NCBI GenBank assembly: GCA_947594085.1
Contig: CANQEB010000164.1
Span: 1-5,787 of the forward strand
Reading direction: 5' to 3'
DNA: 5,787 nucleotides
Source of the DNA: an uncultured Lachnospiraceae bacterium
GTDB taxonomy: Bacteria > Bacillota > Clostridia > Lachnospirales > Lachnospiraceae
A program made the translations under genes and the position numbers. Shown piece after piece: positions 1-5,413 of the stretch. The notes below the pieces were generated by a model that made no database searches, was not told the origin of the DNA, and saw only the letters and a list, made by a program, of their open reading frames with translations. Each line of letters begins with the position of its first letter. Within the stretch, counting starts at the first letter, position 1.

Positions 1-329
1 CGGAACCACCAGCAATTCAAAGAAGTCGTCGCCTCGAGGACGCGCTGCCTGAGCTCGATCTGCTGTACATGACGCGCGTACAGAGAGAGCGTTTCTTCAA
101 CGAAGAGGATTACGTCCGCATGAAGGACTTCTATATCTTAGATAAAGAAAAACTCAAACTTGCCGGCCCTGACATGATGATTCTGCACCCGCTTCCGCGC
201 GTGAACGAGATCGCAGTGGAAGTAGATGACGACCCGCGCGCCGCTTATTTCAGACAAGCGCAATATGGCGTATATGTCAGGATGGCATTGATTCTCACAC
301 TGCTCGGATTGGAGGGAAGCGTATGCTGA
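1..329 (+). CDS. pyrB: Aspartate carbamoyltransferase catalytic chain, 3' end only (5' end outside window; probable frameshift near base 28)
   Basis: Catalytic chain of aspartate transcarbamoylase, which joins carbamoyl phosphate and aspartate to give carbamoyl aspartate, the first committed step of pyrimidine synthesis in the cytoplasm. Only about the last 105 codons are present. The read from about base 33 shows [20 protein letters not shown] and HPLPRVNEI, all typical of PyrB; HPLPR belongs to the active site. The C-terminal part ([23 protein letters not shown]) is a normal PyrB ending. Before base 28 the family-like reading is in another frame: frame 1 gives RNHQQFKEV, which fits the usual stretch before xRLEDA, whereas the frame of the rest gives an unrelated EPPAIQRS. 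One base seems to be missing around 25-30. The stop overlaps the start of pyrI by 7 bases, so the two chains are translationally coupled. Identity is secure; whether the gene is intact is not. Confidence 0.93.
   Translation, partial: EPPAIQRSRRLEDALPELDLLYMTRVQRERFFNEEDYVRMKDFYILDKEKLKLAGPDMMILHPLPRVNEIAVEVDDDPRAAYFRQAQYGVYVRMALILTLLGLEGSVC
311..316 (+). promoter_or_regulatory. Ribosome binding site of pyrI inside the pyrB end
   Basis: GGAGGG lies 6 bases before the ATG at 323, within the last codons of pyrB. It fixes the pyrI start and implies that pyrI is translated from the pyrB message. Confidence 0.8.
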
Positions 330-763
330 ACGTAGGAAAACTGAACGAGGGCGTCGTGCTCGATCACATCGTGGCCGGCAAGAGCATGCAGCTCTACAAA
401 TACCTGAAGCTCGACAAGATGGACTGCTGCGTGGCAATCATCAAGAACGCGCACAGCAACAAGATGGGCAAAAAGGACATCATCAAGGTGGAATGCCCGA
501 TCGATCAGCTTGACCTGAACGTGCTTGGCTTCATCGACCACAACATCACGGTCAACATCATCAAGGACGGCGAGATCGTCTCCAAGAAGGAGCTGTCGCT
601 GCCGAAAAAGCTTGTCAACATCATCCACTGCAAAAACCCGCGCTGTATCACCTCAGTCGAGCAGGGAATCGACCACATCTTCTTCCTCGCCGACGAGGAA
701 AAGGAAATCTACCGTTGCCAATACTGTGAGGAAAAGTACCGAAGCTCCAAGAGCAAACTCTGA
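323..763 (+). CDS. pyrI: Aspartate carbamoyltransferase regulatory chain
   Basis: Regulatory chain of aspartate transcarbamoylase. In the E. coli enzyme it binds CTP and ATP and holds catalytic trimers together in a c6r6 complex, giving feedback control. The protein has 146 residues, close to the usual 150. The N-terminal allosteric domain (about 1-95) keeps the nucleotide-site pattern: D14-H15 in VLDHI, K51 and K55 in GKKDIIKVE, and K88 before the SLP turn, matching E. coli Asp19, His20, Lys56, Lys60 and Lys94 by motif. The C-terminal zinc domain has four cysteines, C103-x4-C108 and C132-x2-C135, which bind the structural zinc that contacts the catalytic chain. The start is set by a good ribosome binding site and the overlap with pyrB. 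A hairpin terminator follows 32 bases after the stop, closing the operon. No anomaly seen. Confidence 0.97.
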   Translation: MLNVGKLNEGVVLDHIVAGKSMQLYKYLKLDKMDCCVAIIKNAHSNKMGKKDIIKVECPIDQLDLNVLGFIDHNITVNIIKDGEIVSKKELSLPKKLVNIIHCKNPRCITSVEQGIDHIFFLADEEKEIYRCQYCEEKYRSSKSKL

Positions 764-795
764 ATCCATTTTCTCAATTTTCAGGCGAACGGCTG

Positions 796-847
796 GAGAA
801 TACGGACAGGCTGCCAGAAATGGATTTTCTGTCCCGTATTCTCTTTT
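796..847 (+). terminator. Intrinsic terminator of the pyrBI operon
   Basis: Left arm 796-809 (GAGAATACGGACAG) pairs with right arm 829-843 (CTGTCCCGTATTCTC), complete except for one bulged C, and is followed by TTTT at 844-847. The loop contains an alternative small stem (815-820 with 826-831). The T run is short, so efficiency is uncertain, but position and stem length fit the end of pyrI. Confidence 0.75.
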
Positions 848-863
848 ACCTTATTAAAAAGGA

Positions 864-893
864 TTTACAAACATATACTGGTAATGATATAAT
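864..893 (+). promoter_or_regulatory. Promoter of the propeller/HD-GYP gene
   Basis: A -35 box TTTACA (864-869), an 18-base spacer and a perfect -10 box TATAAT (888-893); read as TTACAA (865-870) the spacer is 17. This is a housekeeping sigma-type promoter with transcription starting near 900, giving a leader of about 130 bases before the ATG at 1031. It lies after the pyrBI terminator, so the downstream gene is transcribed independently. Confidence 0.7.
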
Positions 894-919
894 AACTGTC
901 GTTTGTACCACATGATATG

Positions 920-974
920 CCCCCTCGCGGGGAGCCGCACGACAATACCTTGCGAAAGCCGGTACTGTCTGCGG
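920..974 (+). promoter_or_regulatory. Structured 5' leader with two adjacent hairpins, function unknown
   Basis: The untranslated leader can form a short GC hairpin (CCCC about 920-924 with GGGG 929-932) and a long one. In the long one, CCGCA (935-939) pairs with TGCGG (970-974) and GACAATACC (941-949) pairs with GGTACTGTC (961-969), with one bulged C and one A-C mismatch. The apex GCGAAAGC (952-959) closes a GAAA tetraloop. No T run follows, so this is not an intrinsic terminator. A second GTACC at 905-909 could compete for GGTAC at 961-965, allowing an alternative fold. A cyclic-di-GMP riboswitch would suit the gene, but the conserved core of that class is not recognisable. It may be a riboswitch of another kind, a protein-binding site or a message-stabilising stem. 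Confidence 0.45.
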
Positions 975-1030
975 ATTCGTATATCTATCCCATATACTAT
1001 GGCAAAATAAAATAAAACGGAGAGATTCTT

Positions 1031-4000
1031 ATGCGAAAACGCGTTTCTAAACTCATTGCCCTCGGCTGTATCTGTCTCGGTCTATGCTCTTTCGCCTCTG
1101 CGGCGCTCGCGCAGGAGAACGCACAGGATGCCATACAGGAGGCGTCCAACGAAGTCCGTCAAATCGGGCTCATGGAGTACGTCGAGACGACCTACGACGA
1201 GAGCAGCGGCATGATCACGAGCGAGGCCAACGCCATCATGCAGGACGACGTCGGCTATATCTGGGTCGGAAGCTACGGGGGCTTAAGCCGCTACAACGGC
1301 CGCGAGTTTGAGAATCTGAGCAGCCTGCGTGAGAATGCGCCGCGCACCGGCATCCGTGTGCTCTTCCAGGATTTGAAAAAGCGCATTTGGATTGGAACGA
1401 ACGATGCAGGCATCTACCTGTTCGAGAACGAGGCATTCTCCGCGATCACAGAGATCGCTGAGTCGTCCTCCTCTCTCACGCAAGGCGCTGCCCCGCTTCC
1501 GGTAGAAGCCGGAGCCCTGTCCGTGCGCAGCATCACTGAAGGCGCGGACGGCACGATCTACATCGGCACCACGAATGGTCTTTTCTTTGTCGACGATAAG
1601 ATGGCGCTCGCGCTGATCGACGACGAGGCGATCGACGGCGAGACGATCGAGAACCTGATCTGCGACACGAACGGCGTAATCTGGGGAAGCACCGGCGCCG
1701 GGAGCATGTTCGTCGTCTTTGACGGCGAGGTTCGCGTGCTTTTCGACCGCGATCTCTCCGGGATCAATCTCGCGTACGGACTTTATCAGGCACAGGACGG
1801 CTCCATTTATATCGGTACGGACAGCAATTACCTGATGCGTCTTCGCCTCACGCATCGCACCGGCGGTGACGATTACACACCGGAAAACACGACAGTCGAA
1901 TTCCTCACGATGGACAACCGCGAAACTGTGAACGACGTCTACCAGAACAGCGATGGCAAGCTCTGGATTTGTACAGACAACGGCATCGGCTATCTGGACG
2001 AGAACGACGTTTTCTACAAGATCAACGGAATGTCGAGCAACACGATCATGAGCCAGATGTGCGAGGACAGCGAAGGAAACCTCTGGTTTGCTTCCTCCCG
2101 CAAGGGCGTGATCAAGCTCACAAAAAACAAATTCCTACATATCGCCTACGAGGCGGACCTGATCGATCAGACGGTGAACGCCACCGCGATCTACGACGGC
2201 TGTCTCTACATCGCGACAGACAATGGTCTGACGGTCATGGATGGCGACGGCGCTCGTGTAGACAATGACCTGACCGAGATGATGAAAGGCATCCGTATCC
2301 GGAGCCTGATGCGTGATTCCGTCGGTCGTCTCTGGATCTCCACCTACAAGGAATACGGTCTGGTCTGCTACGACGCAAAGACGGAGGATTATGTCTCCTA
2401 CACCTCGGCCGACGGTCTGGCGCACGACCAGGTCCGCATGGCCTGCGAGCTTTCGAACGGTGATATCGCTGCCGCGACCAACGGCGGAGTTTCCATCGTT
2501 CGTGATGGAAAAGTGCTTCGCTCCTACACGGACGCGGATGGCGTTCAAAATAAGGTTATCCTCTGTATCGCAGAGGGTAAGAACCACCACATTTACGCGG
2601 GCAGTGACGGCAACGGTATCTACGAGATCGATCCCGAGACCGACGAGGTGACAAACATCTCTGTAAATGATGGACTTCAGTCCGGTGTCATCCTGCGCAT
2701 CGTCTGGGACGACGAAGTCGACGGCTTCTGGATCAGCAACGGCTCGGAGGTCGCACTGATGACGGACGACGGCATCCAGCAGATCAAAAATATTGACGCG
2801 GGCGTCGGCAGCGTCTTCGACATCAAGCTCACCGAGGACAGCGTCTGGCTGATGAAATCCTTCGGCCTAATTCAGATCTCGCGTGAGGACTATATTGCGG
2901 GAAATCCAAATTACAGCATCCTGACGCGCAGGGACGGCCTGACCAGCAGCATCACGGCGAACTCGTGGAACCACTTTGAGAATGGTATGCTCCTGATCTG
3001 CACCGGCAACGGCGTTTACTACATCGATATCAATGACATTCACTACAATACAATCCCGCCGAAAGTGGCGGTCGGCAGCGTCGAGGCAAACGATGAAATT
3101 TTCTATGGAAGCAAACGCATCGATTTGCCCGCCGACACGCCGAGAATCACGTTGACACTTGATCTCTTAAGCTACGGCATCGAAGGCGGCACGCTGGAAT
3201 ATTACCTGGAGGGTTTTGACGAGGAGCCGATCGATGTGCGAAATCTCTCCGCGAACCATGTGAACTACACAAACCTGCCCGGCGGCGATTACGTGTTCCA
3301 TCTGAAAGGCTACAACGCAGACGGCACGCCAAGCGAGGAGATCACGCTGCCGATCCACAAGGAGACGCAGCTTTTGGAGCACATCTCCCCATACCTCTGG
3401 ACGCTGTTGGGACTGCTGATTTTGGCCCTGCTCGTTCTACTCATCATCCTGATCCGGCAGCTGGTCCTCCGGAAACGCACGGCGGAACAGCGGGAAGTCT
3501 ATCGGAAGATGACAGACCAGACCGTCGAGATCGTGGCGCAGACCATCGACGCCAAGGACAAATACACGGTCGGTCACTCACACCGCGTCGCCGCTTACGC
3601 GACAGAGATCGGACGGCGCTACGGATTATCAAAGGAGGAGCTTGACAAGCTCTCCTACGGCGCCCTGTTGCACGACATCGGCAAGATTGGCATCCCGGAT
3701 CAGATTCTGACGAAGGACGGCAAGCTGACCGACGAGGAGTACGCTTACATCAAGCGCCACCCGACAATCGGCGGCAACATCCTGAAAGGATTCGAGGAGC
3801 AGTCTCCGTGGATCCCGCAAGTGGCGCGTTATCACCACGAGCGCTATGACGGAAAGGGCTACTGCGAGGGACTCTCTGGCGATAATATCCCCCTCTTCGC
3901 CCGCATCGTAGCCGTCGCGGACTCCTACGACGCGATGCATTCCACGCGCACCTACCGCAAGCCGCTCTCGACTGAAAAGATCCGCAGCGAGCTAGAGCAC

Positions 4001-4180
4001 GGCAAGGGATTGCAGTTTGACGAGCGCTTTGCGCAGATCATGATCGAGATGATCGACGATGGCTTCGAGGCCGATGAGGAGCTCGAGAAAGCCGCGGCCG
4101 CTGAGCAGGAAACTTACGCGTCGTACCTGGCGAAAAATGCGGTGACACGCAGCGTCACAGAAGCAAAAGAAAACGGATAA
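1031..4180 (+). CDS. Membrane sensor: 14 beta-propeller repeats, Y_Y_Y domain, transmembrane helix and cytoplasmic HD-GYP cyclic-di-GMP phosphodiesterase
   Basis: Predicted one-protein signalling receptor of 1049 residues. A signal peptide (about 1-27, cleavage ALA|Q) is followed by 14 two-component-regulator propeller repeats with W/Y-I-G-T cores starting near residues 75, 117, 174, 215, 257, 309, 349, 390, 432, 477, 519, 564, 603 and 652. That count fits two seven-bladed propellers, as in the sensors of Bacteroides hybrid two-component systems. A Y_Y_Y domain (about 690-775) and one membrane helix (788-808) follow, then a short charged linker and an HD-GYP domain (about 825-1012). Predicted metal and active-site residues are H849, H881-D882 (HDIGK), H910, H935-H936 and D964. 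HD-GYP enzymes hydrolyse cyclic di-GMP; the outer part probably binds a sugar or polymer. The motif reads GYC (943-945) instead of GYP. The tail (1013-1049) is acidic and alanine-rich. The start has GGAGAG (1019-1024) 6 bases upstream. The gene stands alone, convergent with folA. Architecture is confident; ligand and activity are inferred. Confidence 0.93.
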   Translation: MRKRVSKLIALGCICLGLCSFASAALAQENAQDAIQEASNEVRQIGLMEYVETTYDESSGMITSEANAIMQDDVGYIWVGSYGGLSRYNGREFENLSSLRENAPRTGIRVLFQDLKKRIWIGTNDAGIYLFENEAFSAITEIAESSSSLTQGAAPLPVEAGALSVRSITEGADGTIYIGTTNGLFFVDDKMALALIDDEAIDGETIENLICDTNGVIWGSTGAGSMFVVFDGEVRVLFDRDLSGINLAYGLYQAQDGSIYIGTDSNYLMRLRLTHRTGGDDYTPENTTVEFLTMDNRETVNDVYQNSDGKLWICTDNGIGYLDENDVFYKINGMSSNTIMSQMCEDSEGNLWFASSRKGVIKLTKNKFLHIAYEADLIDQTVNATAIYDGCLYIATDNGLTVMDGDGARVDNDLTEMMKGIRIRSLMRDSVGRLWISTYKEYGLVCYDAKTEDYVSYTSADGLAHDQVRMACELSNGDIAAATNGGVSIVRDGKVLRSYTDADGVQNKVILCIAEGKNHHIYAGSDGNGIYEIDPETDEVTNISVNDGLQSGVILRIVWDDEVDGFWISNGSEVALMTDDGIQQIKNIDAGVGSVFDIKLTEDSVWLMKSFGLIQISREDYIAGNPNYSILTRRDGLTSSITANSWNHFENGMLLICTGNGVYYIDINDIHYNTIPPKVAVGSVEANDEIFYGSKRIDLPADTPRITLTLDLLSYGIEGGTLEYYLEGFDEEPIDVRNLSANHVNYTNLPGGDYVFHLKGYNADGTPSEEITLPIHKETQLLEHISPYLWTLLGLLILALLVLLIILIRQLVLRKRTAEQREVYRKMTDQTVEIVAQTIDAKDKYTVGHSHRVAAYATEIGRRYGLSKEELDKLSYGALLHDIGKIGIPDQILTKDGKLTDEEYAYIKRHPTIGGNILKGFEEQSPWIPQVARYHHERYDGKGYCEGLSGDNIPLFARIVAVADSYDAMHSTRTYRKPLSTEKIRSELEHGKGLQFDERFAQIMIEMIDDGFEADEELEKAAAAEQETYASYLAKNAVTRSVTEAKENG

Positions 4181-4186
4181 AATAAT

Positions 4187-4209
4187 GAGGCGCGGCTCAG
4201 CCGTGCCTC
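4187..4209. terminator. Shared hairpin between the convergent propeller/HD-GYP gene and folA
   Basis: GAGGCGCGGC (4187-4196) pairs with GCCGTGCCTC (4200-4209) over ten pairs around a TCA loop. On the - strand the stem is followed by a U-rich stretch (ATTATTTTAT), so it should end folA transcription well. On the + strand only TCGTACTTT follows, which is weaker. One pair is G-U on the + strand RNA and A-C on the - strand RNA. The loop is exactly the folA stop codon. Confidence 0.75.
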
Positions 4210-4688
4210 TCGTACTTTAGGAATGTATATTCCAGATCGAAGTAGGTCTGCTCATCACTGTCGGCGGTGACGACCCAGTCTTCCATCTCGTCGAGGTTCG
4301 GAAAATAAGCGTCCGCCTGATAGACGTGGTCGATCTTTGTCACGTGCGCCACGTCGCAGTACGGCAGGAACTGGCGGTAAACGCTCGCGCCGCCGATCAC
4401 GTAGACATCCTCGGAATCATACTTTTTCAGTTCTTCCAGCACCTCTTCCACCGTGTGGAAGATGAGCGCGTCTTTTACCCGGTAATCTTTGTTTTTCGTG
4501 AGCACGATGTTCGTGCGGTTCTTGAGCGGCAGGCCATTCGGGAAGCTTTCGAGCGTCCTGCGTCCCATCACCACAACCTTCCCGGTCGTCGTCTCCCGGA
4601 AGAATTTCATGTCCGCCGGGATGCTGACCAGCAGCTTGTTGTTGCAGCCGATCCCCCAGTTTCTATCTACTGCTACGATGATGTTCAT
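4197..4688 (-). CDS. folA: Dihydrofolate reductase
   Basis: Reduces dihydrofolate to tetrahydrofolate with NADPH in the cytoplasm, replenishing the cofactor oxidised by thymidylate synthase (thyA lies upstream on the same strand). The 163-residue length is normal. Visible motifs are the N-terminal strand MNIIVAVDRNWGIG, IPADMKFF with the expected catalytic acid D26, MGRRTLESFP (41-50) and IGGASVYRQFLP (98-109), both of the NADPH site. The tryptophan usual just before this acid (PWxLPxD in E. coli) is absent: the segment reads LLVSIPAD, a variant I associate with clostridial reductases. The start is the ATG at 4688, with AGGGAG (4703-4698) 9 bases upstream. The same frame stays open to 4862, but those 58 codons show no family resemblance and overlap the neighbouring gene. 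I see no strong promoter of its own, so it is probably read from thyA or the inserted gene. Its stop lies in the terminator loop. Confidence 0.96.
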   Translation of the reverse strand: MNIIVAVDRNWGIGCNNKLLVSIPADMKFFRETTTGKVVVMGRRTLESFPNGLPLKNRTNIVLTKNKDYRVKDALIFHTVEEVLEELKKYDSEDVYVIGGASVYRQFLPYCDVAHVTKIDHVYQADAYFPNLDEMEDWVVTADSDEQTYFDLEYTFLKYERHG

Positions 4689-4719
4689 ATTTAAATTCTC
4701 CCTTTTAATAAAATCGCAC

Positions 4720-4748
4720 TTGATTTTTGGTCTCTCTGGAGCTATAAT
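4720..4748 (+). promoter_or_regulatory. Predicted plus-strand promoter between folA and the LPD3-like gene
   Basis: TTGATT (4720-4725), a 17-base spacer and a perfect TATAAT (4743-4748) point away from folA, opposite to both flanking genes. Transcription would begin near 4755. No plus-strand gene follows; a terminator-like hairpin does. The region is AT-rich, so chance occurrence is possible. Confidence 0.45.
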
Positions 4749-4754
4749 AATCTT

Positions 4755-4817
4755 AAGAAGAAATGGGTTTCTAACCGTCTGACTTATGTCCATGACGGGT
4801 TGCCTGTTTCTTTTTTT
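4755..4817 (+). ncRNA. Predicted small RNA of about 60 bases, antisense to the 3' end of the LPD3-like gene
   Basis: This is inferred only from a promoter (4720-4748) followed immediately by a hairpin with a T7 run. The transcript would overlap the last ten or so codons and the stop of the LPD3-like gene (4784-4817) and the spacer before folA. It has no convincing reading frame. It could lower expression of the LPD3-like gene, protect folA from read-through, or be a fortuitous transcript. No known RNA family is recognised. Confidence 0.35.
4760..4817 (+). terminator. Terminator-like hairpin followed by seven T
   Basis: GAAATGGG (4760-4767) pairs with CCTGTTTC (4803-4810), including two G-U pairs, and is followed directly by TTTTTTT (4811-4817). 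Inside, AACCGTC (4773-4779) pairs with GACGGGTT (4794-4801) with one bulged G. The two G-U pairs become A-C mismatches in the complementary RNA, so the fold suits + strand RNA better. It could still slow transcription of the LPD3-like gene on the other strand. Confidence 0.5.
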
Positions 4818-5328
4818 ATATTCTGAATATCGTAAAGATATAATCTGCCATTTGCCGCACATCTGATTACCAAAACGGCATTGTAAACATTATATCTTAT
4901 TGTTTCTCCGGTTTCTCCCAAAATTGGCAGGGCAAACCGAGTGTCAAAGCGATACCACCCTTGTTCTGCTCTTTTCCCATGTCTTTGGTCAAAATCCCTA
5001 TTCCATCGCCTGCGACAAGCAATCTCGATCAATTCAGGCACAGCTTGCGACATATTTGCCTTTGCCTTAGCAAGTCCTCCTCGAAGATTTCTGGTGTAAA
5101 CCGAGCCAGTAAACTCATCTGCAAACTCTTTTCCAATACAGACAATATCACCTGTCTCTGAGATTTTGACCATTTTTTCTCATATTGGGACAAATAATCT
5201 TCTATTTGTTGCCAAGGTATATTACGTTTTCCCTTAAATAAAATTTTAGAGATTACTACTAATTTGTCTCCGTTTTGATCCGTTACAATATAGATGCCAG
5301 GCCTGTTTTGTTCTTCTTTCCTTCTCAC
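4784..5328 (-). pseudogene. LPD3-like (large polyvalent protein-associated) small protein gene, broken by a one-base frameshift in an A run
   Basis: Two overlapping - strand frames together resemble one short protein family. The upstream frame starts at GTG 5328 and gives GIYIVTDQNG, KLVVISKILFKGKR and PWQQIEDYLSQYEKK. The downstream frame (from 5173) gives SETGDIVCIGKEF, YTRNLRGGLAKAKAN, VPELIEIA, GWYRFDTRFALP and LYLYDIQNIKKET. The second part resembles LPD3-type domains, found as parts of phage and conjugative-element polyvalent proteins and as small stand-alone proteins; a nuclease-like fold has been proposed for related domains. The join is a run of six A (5178-5173 on the - strand); a seventh would give a continuous 181-residue protein. 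The gene is AT-rich and uses AGA/AGG and ATA codons, unlike its neighbours, suggesting transfer. It lies between thyA and folA in the same direction, with its own promoter at 5371-5399. No other in-frame start than GTG is available. The family name comes from memory; the frameshift may be a sequencing error. Confidence 0.65.
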
Positions 5329-5359
5329 ATTTCCATCTCAATATTTTCTTTTTGTCATA

Positions 5360-5379
5360 ATATATAACTAATTATATAT
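5360..5379. repeat. Near-perfect inverted repeat over the -10 box of the LPD3-like gene promoter
   Basis: ATATATAA (5360-5367) and TTATATAT (5372-5379) are exact complements separated by CTAA. The element covers the -10 box (5371-5376) and the expected transcription start near 5364, where a repressor would act. It consists only of A/T alternation, so chance is a real alternative. Confidence 0.45.
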
Positions 5380-5399
5380 GGTATCATATGAAAAGTCAA
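5371..5399 (-). promoter_or_regulatory. Promoter of the LPD3-like gene (and possibly folA)
   Basis: Reading the - strand: TTGACT (5399-5394), a 17-base spacer and TATAAT (5376-5371), one base from full consensus in the -35 box. It begins 15 bases after the thyA stop, and I see no terminator in between, so thyA read-through and this promoter could both supply messages for the LPD3-like gene and folA. The leader to the GTG at 5328 is about 35 bases and contains a tiny frame ATG-GAA-ATG-TGA (5336-5325) whose stop overlaps the GTG as GTGA. Confidence 0.75.
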
Positions 5400-5413
5400 G
5401 GCATCTTTCACTC

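Noticed and set aside
245..628. Minus-strand frame opposite pyrB and pyrI
   Set aside because: It is a shadow of pyrI, repetitive in D, V and L, with no supporting signals.
900..1030. Cyclic-di-GMP-I riboswitch ahead of the HD-GYP gene
   Set aside because: A GAAA tetraloop hairpin is present, but the conserved core around it (ACGCAAAGCC and the paired GGTAGCGGGG-type 3' part) is not found; the stem is continuous.
2135..2590. Long minus-strand frame inside the propeller gene
   Set aside because: It lies wholly opposite clear propeller repeats, has low-complexity V/D-rich content and no ribosome binding site or family resemblance; it mirrors the codon bias of the real gene. The same applies to 1283-1855 and 3629-3940 on this strand.
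4142..4158. Inverted repeat GTGAC...GTCAC near the 3' end of the sensor gene as a terminator
   Set aside because: The stem is only 5 pairs, lies within the coding region and is followed by an A-rich, not T-rich, stretch.
4326..4694. Plus-strand frames opposite folA (4326-4694 and 4489-4782)
   Set aside because: Both are reverse-complement shadows of folA with no recognisable protein family.
4689..4862. 58-codon upstream extension of the folA frame to 4862
   Set aside because: The residues show no reductase similarity, overlap the LPD3-like gene, and a good ribosome binding site precedes the ATG at 4688, which begins the canonical MNIIVAVDRNW.
4961..5161. Plus-strand 66-codon frame opposite the LPD3-like gene
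   Set aside because: The opposite strand carries recognisable family motifs throughout; this frame has no ribosome binding site and no motif.
5171..5180. Programmed -1 frameshifting in the LPD3-like gene
   Set aside because: The site reads G-AAA-AAA-T, not a full X-XXY-YYZ heptamer, and no clear stimulatory stem follows. An indel in the A run is simpler.
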